Shown piece after piece: positions 16,636 to 26,380 of a DNA stretch of 64,000 nucleotides (within the stretch, counting starts at the first letter, position 1; the number at the start of each line of letters is the position of its first letter). This stretch comes from Pseudomonadota bacterium (GTDB lineage: Bacteria > Desulfobacterota > Desulfobacteria > Desulfobacterales > JAHIVH01). The notes beneath the pieces were generated by a model. It did not search any database. It had not been told where the DNA came from and was given only the letters and a program-made list of their open reading frames with translations. A program made the translations under genes and the position numbers. Location: positions 124,001-188,000 of the forward strand of contig JAHIVH010000132.1 in the NCBI GenBank assembly GCA_018816735.1. Direction: 5' to 3'.

Positions 16636-17208
16636 TCAGATGCATTTTTTAAGATCATCCAAAAGCTTTTCCGCATCTGCCATGGACAGGTTTAATTTCA
16701 TTTTTCCGCCACCTGGATGGGCGAAATCAATTTCAAGTCCGTCTGCTTTTTTCCTGATATCCCATTTCTGGTTTGCCGGAAATTTTACGGTTGAATCCAG
16801 CCAGTCATCCGGTTTTAATTCGGCAATCTGAATCAGTACGCCAAAGGCGTCGCGCGGATGAATGAAAAGCTCTTTCCATAAATTCCCGTATTCCCGGAAT
16901 CCGAAATAGGGGATATTATTTTTTTCCAGATGGGTTTTTGTTCTCTGAATATCCGGTGTTTCAAACGTAATGTGATGAACACCGGACGCCCTGTCTTTTA
17001 GAAAATTATTCAGGAAACTGTTGGGGCCTGTGGGATGAATCAATTCAAGTCGTGACAAATCGCCAACAGACATGAGTTCCCAACGGTATTGCATACCGGG
17101 ATCTTCTGCGGATGTTCCTGAAACCGCACCGAGAAGCTCCTTGAAAAATCGATTGGCCTTATCGTAGTCCTTTACTGCAATGGAAATATGGTCGAGTCTT
17201 GAAATCAT
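16636..17208 (-). CDS. VOC-superfamily protein (glyoxalase / methylmalonyl-CoA epimerase-like)
   Basis: The 190-residue protein begins like methylmalonyl-CoA epimerases and glyoxalases (DHISIAVKDYDKANRFFKELLGA, with the metal His at 6). It has the second-half signature GVHHITFETPDI and ends the domain near residue 135. A C-terminal extension of about 55 residues (IDFAHPGGGKMKLNLSMADAEKLLDDLKK) is not part of the VOC fold. The reaction is uncertain; epimerisation of an acyl-CoA or dioxygenase-like chemistry is possible. Confidence 0.85.
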   Translation of the reverse strand: MISRLDHISIAVKDYDKANRFFKELLGAVSGTSAEDPGMQYRWELMSVGDLSRLELIHPTGPNSFLNNFLKDRASGVHHITFETPDIQRTKTHLEKNNIPYFGFREYGNLWKELFIHPRDAFGVLIQIAELKPDDWLDSTVKFPANQKWDIRKKADGLEIDFAHPGGGKMKLNLSMADAEKLLDDLKKCI

Positions 17209-17264
17209 GCCTGCTCCTGCTTTACTGGCTTCATTGACTATAAAACAAGGCGTTAGAGGAAAAA

Positions 17265-17549
17265 TTAATCCACCACAGGAATTGCTCTGACTTCGTAATT
17301 ATATTCAATTTCCAGCAGCGTTATGATCAGTTCAAATGAATAGTTATCCATAATGTCCTGGGGCCATCCGATGCGGCAGAGATCCGTATTCACCCCATCC
17401 ACGGTAAACCGGCCACCATCTTTCAGCATGGCATGAACGTCTTTCATCAGACGGTTATACTCGATAACGGATAGTCCTTTTTGTGAGTAGCTGCGAAATA
17501 AATTAAATGTTAGTTTTTGTATCAGTTCTTGTTTTTCTTTCAATTCCAT
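17265..17549 (-). CDS. Hypothetical 94-residue protein
   Basis: The start at 17549 is set by CAGGAGAT immediately upstream. The frame is open six codons further, but without a ribosome binding site. The protein is mostly helical with an N-terminal KEKQELIQKL and a central GLSVIEYNRLM. No signal peptide or membrane helix was seen. It is separated by 56 bases from the VOC gene on the same strand. No family recognised. Confidence 0.6.
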   Translation of the reverse strand: MELKEKQELIQKLTFNLFRSYSQKGLSVIEYNRLMKDVHAMLKDGGRFTVDGVNTDLCRIGWPQDIMDNYSFELIITLLEIEYNYEVRAIPVVD

Positions 17550-17678
17550 AATATCTCCTGGTAACATTTTCCTTTACGCTGAATGAAGCAAAAAATCAAG
17601 TTTGAACAAGTATTCATATTACTGACAGGCGTTTTTTTCTGAAGTGAATTTGTTGTCTGTCGCAAAAGGAATATATCG

Positions 17679-19253
17679 ATGTCTTTCTCCCATGCGAAAA
17701 AAATTGGAATCGCTTCTCTGATAATGATGACCTCTGTTTTTTTAAGCCGTGTGATCGGCGTTTTCAGAGAAATGGTCATATCCTACATCGGTGGCGCAAA
17801 AGCACCTGTGGATGCCTATCAGATCGCATTTGTCCTGCCGGAAATTTTGAACCATATTCTTGCCAGCGGATTTCTTTCCATTACGTTTATCCCTATTTTT
17901 TCAAAATATCTGACTGATAATGATGAAAAAGGGGGGTGGAAAATATTTTCAATTGTCATGACTGTATTTGGTTGTGTGCTTACTGTATTGATTCTGATTT
18001 CGATGGTGGCAGCCGAAGATCTTGTCCGGCTGATTGCTCCCCGCATTGAAGACAAGGACGTCCTCGCAAGCGCAGCAAGAATGACACGAATCATCTTGCC
18101 TGCCCAGATATTCTTTTTTGCAGGTGGTCTGTTAATGGCGGTTCAATTCGCAAAGGAGAAATTTTTCTTACCAGCGCTTGCCCCCCTGGTTTACAACCTG
18201 GGTATCATAGCAGGTGGTATTTTTTTAAGTCCTTATGTTGGCATGGAAGGGTTCTCATGGGGGGTCCTTGGTGGCGCGTTTATGGGTAACTTTCTGCTTC
18301 AGTATATGGGTGCGAGAAAAGCAGGTATGGTTTTTTTCCCTTCATTAAATATGCGTCACCCGCAACTGAAAAATTATATCAAAGTGACGATACCTCTGAT
18401 GATTGGTCTTTCCATGACGTTTTCCACAGAATTTTTTTTAAAATATTTCGGTTCCTCACTGCCGGAAGGAAGCATCGCCAGGCTCAATTATGCGTTCAGG
18501 GTGATGTTGATTCTTGTGGGATTTTTTGGTCAGTCGATCGGCGTTGCCATTTATCCTTTTCTATCGCAGCTTGTTTCGTCAGGCAAAAAGGCTGAAATGG
18601 GACAGTTACTGGCCAACGCATTAAAATATATGGCCATTGTCATACCATTTTCAGCCCTTTTTATGGTATTGAGAACAGAACTGATCGGTCTTCTGTTTCA
18701 GCATGGAAAATTTAATGCTCTGGATACCCATTTGACGGCCAATGCGTTGGCCTTTCTTTTGATTGGTGCGATTGCATTTGCCGCCCAGACAGTCGTTACC
18801 CGGGGATTTTATGCCATGCAAAGCACCATATATCCGACTGTTATCAATACCATAACCGTCGTGCTCTGTATCCCTCTCTTTTATCTGGGAACGGCATATA
18901 TCGGATTAAACGGCCTTGCCCTGGCTGCTGCCGTTTCTGCCATCATTCAGGTGATAGTCTTGTATTATCTGTGGACAAAAAGGAATCCGCCCCGGAACGG
19001 GAACGGGATCCTGATATTTTATTTAAAGGTGATTGCCATCAGTTTAATGATCGGCGCCATTCTTGAATATGCAAGAAAGCAAGCGTTTTCCGTAATGATT
19101 CCCACGTCACCCTGGGGGAACCTGCTTATCTGCCTGCTGACAGGCGGACTTTTTCTGATTCTTTTGATTTGTTTTGCCTGGGTGTTCAAGCTCGATGAAG
19201 TTCAGACTGTCCTTAAACGTCTGTTGAACAAATTCAGGTTATCTTTCGGTTAA
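17679..19253 (+). CDS. murJ: Lipid II flippase MurJ
   Basis: This is a 524-residue polytopic MOP-superfamily protein with about 14 transmembrane helices. It carries family signatures such as LSRVIGVFREMVISY (residues 23-37), DAYQIAFVLPEIL, LA-PL-YNLGII and FFGQSIGVAIYPFLS. MurJ flips lipid II across the inner membrane for peptidoglycan synthesis. AAAGGA precedes the ATG. The stop codon lies in a small palindrome (CGGTTAA / TTAACCG, 19247-19266) that may be a weak terminator. Confidence 0.95.
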   Translation: MSFSHAKKIGIASLIMMTSVFLSRVIGVFREMVISYIGGAKAPVDAYQIAFVLPEILNHILASGFLSITFIPIFSKYLTDNDEKGGWKIFSIVMTVFGCVLTVLILISMVAAEDLVRLIAPRIEDKDVLASAARMTRIILPAQIFFFAGGLLMAVQFAKEKFFLPALAPLVYNLGIIAGGIFLSPYVGMEGFSWGVLGGAFMGNFLLQYMGARKAGMVFFPSLNMRHPQLKNYIKVTIPLMIGLSMTFSTEFFLKYFGSSLPEGSIARLNYAFRVMLILVGFFGQSIGVAIYPFLSQLVSSGKKAEMGQLLANALKYMAIVIPFSALFMVLRTELIGLLFQHGKFNALDTHLTANALAFLLIGAIAFAAQTVVTRGFYAMQSTIYPTVINTITVVLCIPLFYLGTAYIGLNGLALAAAVSAIIQVIVLYYLWTKRNPPRNGNGILIFYLKVIAISLMIGAILEYARKQAFSVMIPTSPWGNLLICLLTGGLFLILLICFAWVFKLDEVQTVLKRLLNKFRLSFG

Positions 19254-19282
19254 CGCCATTTAACCGTCATGGCTTGATTTTT

Positions 19283-20476
19283 TTATGGGCCATCCACACC
19301 GGTATGGGCCGCGTTGATCTGTGTGATAACGTTAATGATGGCACCGGCAACTATTTCAGGATGCTCTTTCTGAAGATAATGACCGCCTTTTTCGATAATT
19401 TTTAAATGACCGTTTAACTGGGGCAGGGCAGTTAGCCATTTATCGGTAAAAACAGGGTCTGACAATACATCCTGATCGCCGAACAGTCCAAATACCCTGA
19501 TGTTGGCACCTGCAGGCCCCCATTTCCCGGAAAGATGGCTGTCGATAAACCCGATGAATTCGTCCATGGATCGTTGTGCGGCACTATCAGGAAGCGTGTG
19601 AGAGGCTGAAAAATAAAGGGCATCTTTATAAAATAGCCGTGAATTTATGATATTTTGCCTGGACCTAAGATGGTTGGTATAAAACTGGATTTCTTTTGGA
19701 TTGATTTCCGTCATCCTGTTTTGCGACGGCCAGACAAGGTTCCGGATAAAACCAAGCCTGTCCAGAAATGGCGAACCCGGTCGGGTAAATATGGCATACA
19801 TGCTATATTTTCCCCAGCTGAAATCAGGTATAAATGAAACAAGAGGTGAATTGCCGAATACGGATACCTTGTATGGGTTGAATATGATGTCCACCGATGT
19901 GAGTTTAAAAACCGTTGTGTTTATGAGAACAAGGCCAGAAACGGTTTCAGGTATATGAAGAAGCGCACCAATGCCAACAGGACCTCCCCAGTCATGGACG
20001 ACAAGCGTAATGTTTGACAGGTCAAGATAGGTGATCAATTGAAGCAGATTATCTGCATGGTCCCATGGGGACAGTTGGGCAGAGGCCCGATCAGACAGGC
20101 CGAACCCGATCAGATCCATGGCAATGACACGAACGGGCAGTGTCGTCATTGTTTCCAGCCGGGTTATCGTATCCGTGAATATGTAGGATGACGCAGGGTT
20201 GCCGTGGACGAAAATGATGGTATTCAACGGGGGGCCGTCTCCGTAGACCGTATCATGGTAGAACAGCCTGCTTCCTTTGGATGGTCCATCCGGTATTTCA
20301 AAATAGAACCCTCTGTTTTTCTGGTAATAATTATCGGGAATTTCGTTTACAGGGATGTCACCGTGAAACAGGTGGGGTTTGAAGGACGTTAAAAATGATC
20401 TTTCAATCAACATATACCCGATGGGAAAAGGGCTTATTATCAGAATCACGATCAGAAGGACTTTTATAATCTTCAT
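19283..20476 (-). CDS. Membrane-anchored alpha/beta hydrolase, haloalkane-dehalogenase-like
   Basis: The 397-residue protein begins with a transmembrane anchor (about 5-22). The hydrolase core shows the oxyanion-hole motif HGNPASSY, strand-5 D-x-IGFG and the nucleophile elbow HDWGGP with Asp as nucleophile. The acid is in FGDQD and the catalytic His in GGHYLQKEHPE. An Asp nucleophile followed by Trp is characteristic of haloalkane dehalogenases and epoxide hydrolases, so one of these activities is likely. It is oriented convergently to murJ. Confidence 0.85.
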   Translation of the reverse strand: MKIIKVLLIVILIISPFPIGYMLIERSFLTSFKPHLFHGDIPVNEIPDNYYQKNRGFYFEIPDGPSKGSRLFYHDTVYGDGPPLNTIIFVHGNPASSYIFTDTITRLETMTTLPVRVIAMDLIGFGLSDRASAQLSPWDHADNLLQLITYLDLSNITLVVHDWGGPVGIGALLHIPETVSGLVLINTTVFKLTSVDIIFNPYKVSVFGNSPLVSFIPDFSWGKYSMYAIFTRPGSPFLDRLGFIRNLVWPSQNRMTEINPKEIQFYTNHLRSRQNIINSRLFYKDALYFSASHTLPDSAAQRSMDEFIGFIDSHLSGKWGPAGANIRVFGLFGDQDVLSDPVFTDKWLTALPQLNGHLKIIEKGGHYLQKEHPEIVAGAIINVITQINAAHTGVDGP

Positions 20477-20676
20477 TTATCTTTTCTCTTTCGAAGAATT
20501 CAGGATGACCAGGGTTGATTTTTGAATCGAAATTATATATTTGTTTTAGTCATAATTTTTATAAATTTCTATAAAAATGTTAAAAAAATTCCCTGTTTTT
20601 ATTTGACTCTCCGTATTACTGAATGTAACCTGGACTCTCAACCCGACACCAATCCGTATCTGCGGAGTTTTATATC

Positions 20677-21564
20677 ATGACGCGAAACATTATGCTCTAT
20701 TCAATCATGTCTGTTCTGATATCAACGATATGTCATCCCGTCAATAGTCTTGGCGATGACATACGGCGACCGGTGTGTGCCGGCAGTTTTTATCCTGCAG
20801 AAGACTCGTCCCTGACGCATATGATTGAAAAACTTGAAAATGAGGCAAAAAAGACATCTGCCACATTATCTGATCAAAGAATTTCCCAGACCCCTGTCAA
20901 GGCATTGATTCTGCCTCATGCCGGTTATGTCTATTCCGGGCCGATAGCCGCCCATGGTTCACTTGTGTTAAAAGACAGGCATTTTGACAAGGTTATTGTC
21001 ATGGCTCCGGATCACCGCATGGGATTTCGGAATGGCTCGGTCAGTAATTGCAGTGCATACCGGACACCTCTGGGGGACCTTCCTGTTCATGGGGATGCAA
21101 AAAAACTGCTTGAGTTGAAACCCCTTTTTACAACGGTTATGGATTCCGACAAATCCGAACATGCCATAGAAGTGATCTTGCCATTTATTCAATATCATGT
21201 AAAAACGTTTTCGATCATACCGATCGTTTTGGGGCCGTCAAATGTGAAGAATTACAAAGATGCCATCATATCCATTATTGACGGCAACACATTACTGGTT
21301 GCCAGTTCGGATTTGTCGCATTACCTGACCTATGATGAGGCTGTAAAAAAAGATCAGGAAACCATTCAGATGATTTTGTCATCTGATACAGATGCGCTTG
21401 TCAAGGAAGAAAACAGGGCATGCGGCATCATTCCTGTATTGACACTGATCATGATCGCCCAGGAAAAAGGCTGGAAACCGTTTCTTTTAAATTATGCAAA
21501 CAGTGGGGATACAGCAGGACAAAAAGACCGTGTGGTCGGTTATGCTGCGATCGCCTATTTTTGA
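20677..21564 (+). CDS. amrB: AmmeMemoRadiSam system protein B (MEMO1-like), exported
   Basis: This is a 295-residue MEMO1-family protein with a Sec signal peptide (residues about 1-26; MLYSIMSVLISTICHPVNS). Family features follow in order: AGSFYPAED, the metal-binding-like LPHAGYVYSG, MAPDHRMGF, and SSDLSHYLTYDEA. MEMO proteins share the fold of extradiol dioxygenases; bacterial functions are not established. It opens an operon with amrA (7-base gap), the spermidine-synthase-like gene and amrS. The presence of a leader places it outside the cytoplasm, unlike AmrA. Confidence 0.93.
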   Translation: MTRNIMLYSIMSVLISTICHPVNSLGDDIRRPVCAGSFYPAEDSSLTHMIEKLENEAKKTSATLSDQRISQTPVKALILPHAGYVYSGPIAAHGSLVLKDRHFDKVIVMAPDHRMGFRNGSVSNCSAYRTPLGDLPVHGDAKKLLELKPLFTTVMDSDKSEHAIEVILPFIQYHVKTFSIIPIVLGPSNVKNYKDAIISIIDGNTLLVASSDLSHYLTYDEAVKKDQETIQMILSSDTDALVKEENRACGIIPVLTLIMIAQEKGWKPFLLNYANSGDTAGQKDRVVGYAAIAYF

Positions 21565-21571
21565 GGTCAGC

Positions 21572-22156
21572 ATGAAACCTGATAAACCGATTAGTGAAGA
21601 AGGCGGAAACGCCCTTTTAAGGCTTGCCAGAGAAACCATTGCCCGCAAACTGTTAAATCGCGGCAAGACAGATGATGCGCCGGATAAGGCCCTGGAAATC
21701 CGGGAGCTGAAGAAAAATGCCGGCACGTTTGTCACCCTGATGGAAAATGGAAATTTAAGGGGATGCATCGGCAACCTGACTGCTTCCGAGCCGATTGTTG
21801 AGGGCGTCAAACATAATGCCATTGGCGCTGCATTTCATGACCACAGGTTCCCTCCGCTGACTGTTGAAGAGCTTGAGCACATTACTGTGGAAGTGAGTAT
21901 TCTCTCAAATCCCCAACCCCTGATGTTTAAAAATGCAACCGATCTTCTGGACAAGCTCACGCCCGGGATTGACGGCGTGATTATCCGTAGAGGACACGCA
22001 AGCGCCACCTTTTTGCCTCAGGTATGGGAGCAGTTGCCTGACCCGGAAGATTTTCTGTCTCATCTTTGCCGAAAGGCCGGGCTTTCAGGGGATGCATGGA
22101 AGGAACCCGGTATGGAACTGTTGACCTATCAGGTTCAATATTTTGAAGAAGACTGA
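21572..22156 (+). CDS. amrA: AmmeMemoRadiSam system protein A (AMMECR1 family)
   Basis: The 194-residue AMMECR1-domain protein carries the signatures FVTLMENGNLRGCIGN, DHRFPPLTVEEL (residues about 90-102) and the C-terminal QVWEQLPDPEDFLSHLCRKAGL. No leader peptide was seen, so it is cytoplasmic. The start at 21572 follows GAGGTCAGC and is preferred to the upstream in-frame ATG at 21494 inside amrB. Its end overlaps the next gene by 14 bases. The biochemical function is unknown. Confidence 0.95.
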   Translation: MKPDKPISEEGGNALLRLARETIARKLLNRGKTDDAPDKALEIRELKKNAGTFVTLMENGNLRGCIGNLTASEPIVEGVKHNAIGAAFHDHRFPPLTVEELEHITVEVSILSNPQPLMFKNATDLLDKLTPGIDGVIIRRGHASATFLPQVWEQLPDPEDFLSHLCRKAGLSGDAWKEPGMELLTYQVQYFEED

Positions 22157-24248
22157 ACACGCGATCATTCTCCTTATATTGGCAACAGGCGTGTCTTCTG
22201 TTGTTACTCAGCTTTTGACCATCAGGGAGTTTCTTGCCCAGTTCTCAGGCAATGAATTTATCATTACACTGATTTTTTTCAACTGGCTCGTCCTGTCGGG
22301 GACCGGCACATTGTTTGCCAGACGGACAGCCATTTTAAAAAAACATATGCCTTCGGCCTGCACGTTGACGGTTTGTTCATTGACGCTTGCCTGCCTTCCG
22401 GTTCTCCAATTTTTTTTTATAAGGTTTTTCAGAGACTTTTTTTTTACACACGGCACATCTGTCGGCTTCTACCCGACTTTAATGTTCTCCATGCTCCTTA
22501 TGGCCCCTTATTGTTTGACTTTAGGGTTTGTTCTTCCCTACAGTCTGTTCATATTGCGGCTTGGAAGAAAAACGTTTTCTGGAACATCCATCTATATTAT
22601 CGATAATATCGGAGATATTTCAGGCGGCATTCTCTTTTCCTTTGTGTTGATCTTTGTCGCTACCCCCATGCAGGCATTCCTCTTTTGCGGGACGGTTTTG
22701 ATTGTTGCCACGATCTATTTCTGCCATGCCTGGTCATTATCGAAACCATTCTGGATTATCTCCGGCATTCTCTCCTTTACCGTGCTCTTATCGGGTATTT
22801 TTCTTGAATGGACCTCCATTGCTCCTTTAGAAGGGATGCTTGAAACATACAAGGAGTCTCGATATGGACGCGTAGCTGTCCACAAAAACAAGGATCAATA
22901 CACGTTTTTTTTAGATGGCATGCCTGTGGTGTCAAGCCAGAATGAACTGCTCGCAGAAGAGATCGTTCATTTTCCCCTTTCCCAGATTGAAAGAGCAGAA
23001 AATATCCTTGTGATTTCAGGGCAGGGGGGGATCATGAGAGAGATTGCCCGATATAAACCGGAAAATGTCTTCTATCTGGAAATGGACCCGGATGTTTCAG
23101 GCAATATGTTCCGATATGGCATGATAACACCCATTCCCGGATTGCAGGTCATCCATGAGGATGCCGGAAAATGGCTTGCTGCAACCCCGCTCACATTCAA
23201 TGCGGTCATCATGAACATGCCGGAACCGGATACCTTTCAGGTAAACCGGTTCTATACAGACCGGTTTTTCAGGGAAGTGAGTTCGCATCTTCACGAAGAT
23301 GGCATATTCAGTTTTTATATAGACGGATATGACAATTACATGACAGAACCTCAGCGCGAAAAAATTTCGACGATCTATAATACGCTTTCCGAATGCTTCA
23401 GCTATATCTCCGTTCTTCCAGCAGAAAAAATTTTCTTTCTCGGCAGCAGAAAGCCAATCGATACGGATATCCCAAAATGTCTTGAAAAAAAAGGGATCGA
23501 TACCGAATATATAAAGAGTTACTTTTATGGCAATATCACGTCCATGCGCATGAATTATCTTTCCGGTCTTATTGATGAAAAAGCACCTGTCAATTCAGAC
23601 CTGTCGCCCAGGCTGATGCGCATCATGTACAGACAGTGGTTTGAAAAGTTTGATTCATCCCCGATCATTTTTGTTATTCTGCTTACAGTTTCAGTAGGGT
23701 ATTATATCCTGCGATTGTCAAAGGGAGAATACGTGCTGTTCACTACCGGCATAATGGCCATGGGCAGTGAAATCATCATCATTTTTATCTATCAGACTTT
23801 CTATGGTTACATTTATTTCAAGATAGGAATCATCATTACCCTTTTCCTTTCCGGCCTGCTTCCCGGAGCCATTTACGGGGAACGATTTCAGACAGAACGG
23901 GAAAAGGACGTTCTTCTTGCCGTAACAGATGGCTTGATTATTTTAATGATGGTCGTCCTTGTAGCCGCTATTTCCTTTTTGGGGGCGCATGTGCATCATG
24001 CCTTTTTTCTGGCATGCGGCTTTATATTTTCAATTCTATGCGGATTTCAATTTCCACTTGCATCGCGCATGAAAAATAACAATAATGAGACGCTTGCCGC
24101 CGCATTTTCCGCTGATCTGATGGGGGCATCCCTGGGAACGATACTGACCAGTCTTATCCTGATACCCTGGTCGGGTATTTATGGCGCCATCGTGTGTCTG
24201 TTGCTGATTAAATTAACGAGCATAGCGATCACCGCCCGGAGCAGTTAA
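22143..24248 (+). CDS. Membrane-bound spermidine-synthase-like protein (fused multi-helix / SAM-binding domain)
   Basis: The 701-residue protein has about seven N-terminal membrane helices (1-225). A spermidine-synthase-like cytoplasmic domain lies at about 230-480, and about seven C-terminal helices at 500-700. The SAM-binding region reads NILVISGQGG...LEMDP...HEDAGKWL, and the active-site strand is VIMNMPEPDTFQVNRFYT. The catalytic Asp pair of true aminopropyltransferases is not conserved, so polyamine synthesis is unlikely. It starts at a TTG inside the end of amrA (translational coupling) and ends 2 bases before amrS. Co-conservation with AmmeMemoRadiSam genes is suggested by this operon. 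Confidence 0.85.
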   Translation: MKKTEHAIILLILATGVSSVVTQLLTIREFLAQFSGNEFIITLIFFNWLVLSGTGTLFARRTAILKKHMPSACTLTVCSLTLACLPVLQFFFIRFFRDFFFTHGTSVGFYPTLMFSMLLMAPYCLTLGFVLPYSLFILRLGRKTFSGTSIYIIDNIGDISGGILFSFVLIFVATPMQAFLFCGTVLIVATIYFCHAWSLSKPFWIISGILSFTVLLSGIFLEWTSIAPLEGMLETYKESRYGRVAVHKNKDQYTFFLDGMPVVSSQNELLAEEIVHFPLSQIERAENILVISGQGGIMREIARYKPENVFYLEMDPDVSGNMFRYGMITPIPGLQVIHEDAGKWLAATPLTFNAVIMNMPEPDTFQVNRFYTDRFFREVSSHLHEDGIFSFYIDGYDNYMTEPQREKISTIYNTLSECFSYISVLPAEKIFFLGSRKPIDTDIPKCLEKKGIDTEYIKSYFYGNITSMRMNYLSGLIDEKAPVNSDLSPRLMRIMYRQWFEKFDSSPIIFVILLTVSVGYYILRLSKGEYVLFTTGIMAMGSEIIIIFIYQTFYGYIYFKIGIIITLFLSGLLPGAIYGERFQTEREKDVLLAVTDGLIILMMVVLVAAISFLGAHVHHAFFLACGFIFSILCGFQFPLASRMKNNNNETLAAAFSADLMGASLGTILTSLILIPWSGIYGAIVCLLLIKLTSIAITARSS

Positions 24249-24250
24249 CC

Positions 24251-25426
24251 ATGAACGAAAAAACGCTATTGACGAGAAGATCATTTGTCACCTGTTCATT
24301 TGCGGCCATTTCATCATGTGCATTGGCCGGTCCTTTTGCTTTGTCTGCATTGGCATTGCCGGCCCAGGATATTCATGGTCAGATATTTAAAAATGATGCA
24401 CCGGATAAATTATGGAAATGGTCTCATGAAGGATTTCTTTACCGGAAACTGGCTGGCGATAAGGTCATGTGCGGGATCTGCCCCAATCATTGCATCCTGG
24501 ACAAAGGTGACCGAAGCGTTTGCCGGTCCAAAGTGAACATGAATGGCAAACTCTACACCCTTGCGTATGGCAACCCTTGCAGCCTGAACGTGGACCCGGT
24601 TGAAAAAAAACCGTTGTTCCATTTCAAACCGGGCACACGTGTATTTTCACTTGCCACAACCGGTTGTAATTTCAGGTGCCTCAATTGCCAGAACTGGGAA
24701 ATTTCCCAAGCCAGGCCTGAAGATGTCCGTCATTATGATCTTTTCCCTGATGGTGTGGTAAAGGAGGCCATATCTTCACAGACCCAATCGATCGCCTATA
24801 CGTATTCCGAGGCCACAACCTATTTTGAATATATGATTGATATTGCAAGGCTCGCCAAAGAAAATGGCCTGTTCAATCTTTATATTTCAAACGGATATAT
24901 CAATCAGGAACCGCTTCTGGAACTGGTGAAGGTCCTTGACGGCGCCAACATCAACCTGAAATCCTTTTCAGATGATGTCTACCGAAAACTGAATGGGGGC
25001 AGGCTGAATCCTGTTCTTGAAACCTTTAAAACCCTTCATGAAAAAAAGGTTCATTTTGAAATCACCAATCTTGTCGTGCCCGGTTACAACGATAATGAAA
25101 AATTGGTAAACGCCATGTGTGACTGGATTCTGGAAAATCTGGGACCGGACCACCCCCTTCATTTCTTGCGATTTTTCCCGCAGTACAAACTTGACAGGCT
25201 TGCACCCACACCGGTGTCAACATTAGACACATTCAGGGATATTGCCATGAAAAAAGGATTGCATTATGTCTATCTGGGAAATGTCCCCAACCATGAAGGA
25301 AACCACACCTGTTGTCACCAGTGCGGAAAACGCATCGTAGAGCGCAAAGGGTATTACATCAGCAGGTTTGACATAACATCCGGCGCCTGCTCATATTGTA
25401 AAACGGTTATTCCCGGAGTCTGGTAG
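24251..25426 (+). CDS. amrS: AmmeMemoRadiSam system radical SAM enzyme, Tat-exported
   Basis: The 391-residue protein starts with a twin-arginine leader (TRRSFVTC, then a hydrophobic h-region to about residue 37). A Cys-rich segment CGICPNHC...CRSK lies at about 75-97, and the radical SAM motif CNFRCLNC at about 138-145. A further C-terminal Cys group, CCHQCGKRIV...CSYCKTV, suggests another Fe-S or Zn site. Radical SAM enzymes need reductant and SAM, so activity outside the cytoplasm would be unusual. Tat export implies the protein is folded and loaded with its cofactors before transport. It follows the spermidine-synthase-like gene without a gap and precedes pldA. Confidence 0.95.
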   Translation: MNEKTLLTRRSFVTCSFAAISSCALAGPFALSALALPAQDIHGQIFKNDAPDKLWKWSHEGFLYRKLAGDKVMCGICPNHCILDKGDRSVCRSKVNMNGKLYTLAYGNPCSLNVDPVEKKPLFHFKPGTRVFSLATTGCNFRCLNCQNWEISQARPEDVRHYDLFPDGVVKEAISSQTQSIAYTYSEATTYFEYMIDIARLAKENGLFNLYISNGYINQEPLLELVKVLDGANINLKSFSDDVYRKLNGGRLNPVLETFKTLHEKKVHFEITNLVVPGYNDNEKLVNAMCDWILENLGPDHPLHFLRFFPQYKLDRLAPTPVSTLDTFRDIAMKKGLHYVYLGNVPNHEGNHTCCHQCGKRIVERKGYYISRFDITSGACSYCKTVIPGVW

Positions 25427-25441
25427 GATAAAGGAGATGAA

Positions 25442-26314
25442 ATGAAACGACCCATAGCGCTATCCCTGGCCTTTCTGATACTTTTTTTGCGGGTTGTTGC
25501 CGCAGGTGCCACTGATGGCGCACCCGACATCCCACCTGAAACCAGACCGGAAAAGTACAGTTCGCTGGATTCATTGTTTACACTGTATCAGCCTTACCTG
25601 GTTAATATTGAGGCGTATGAGCCGATCTATTTTCTGATTGGAACCGATCCGTCGAAAAGCACATTTCAGCTCAGTTTGAAATACCGGTTGTTTAATTCCA
25701 ACCGCAATCTTGTGGAAAACCATCCGTGGGTCAAAGGGTTTCATGCAGCTTACACCCAGACCTCTTTCTGGGACTTATCCTCAGATTCCGCACCTTTTGA
25801 TGATACGAGTTATAAACCTGAGCTCTTTTTCCTGTCCCCCAATATTTTTTTTTCAACAAACCGGGTCTTCCGTCTGTTTATCCAGACAGGCTATCAGCAC
25901 GAATCCAACGGCCAGGCGGACCTCGCCTCAAGGAGCACCAATTTCCTGTACATCAAACCCATTTTCATCTATTACCATGAAGGTAAAAAAGTGGGCCTGC
26001 AGATCAGTACAAAGGGATGGGTTTATGTAAGGAACGACACTGACACAAATCCGGACCTTTCTGATTATCGCGGATATTTTGAATTTAACATGAAATTCGG
26101 CCAGGCAGACGGATTCGTTCTGGACAATACAGTTCGCTGGGCAGAAAAGGGGGGATCGTTAAGAACCGATTTTACCTATCCCCTCAAGTATTTTATTTTT
26201 AATAACCTGGACATGTACTTTCATGTCCAGTACACAAACAGTCTGGCAGAACGGTTGATCAATTATTATGACCGCTCTGAAGTACTTCGTATCGGATTTG
26301 CGATTGTCAGGTAA
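25442..26314 (+). CDS. pldA: Outer-membrane phospholipase A
   Basis: This is a 290-residue beta-barrel protein with a signal peptide (about 1-23). The OMPLA active-site motif is present: HESNGQADLASRSTN holds the catalytic His, Ser and Asn equivalents in the correct spacing. OMPLA hydrolyses outer-membrane phospholipids after envelope damage. It follows amrS by 15 bases with AAAGGAG upstream of the ATG and is probably in the same operon. An envelope-related role for the whole operon is a reasonable inference. Confidence 0.92.
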   Translation: MKRPIALSLAFLILFLRVVAAGATDGAPDIPPETRPEKYSSLDSLFTLYQPYLVNIEAYEPIYFLIGTDPSKSTFQLSLKYRLFNSNRNLVENHPWVKGFHAAYTQTSFWDLSSDSAPFDDTSYKPELFFLSPNIFFSTNRVFRLFIQTGYQHESNGQADLASRSTNFLYIKPIFIYYHEGKKVGLQISTKGWVYVRNDTDTNPDLSDYRGYFEFNMKFGQADGFVLDNTVRWAEKGGSLRTDFTYPLKYFIFNNLDMYFHVQYTNSLAERLINYYDRSEVLRIGFAIVR

Positions 26315-26380
26315 CTGTCTGATGAAAAACAGTTTGGGTGATTTATTTCTTAAAAACCTGCGAGAAAGGATTGAGCCATT

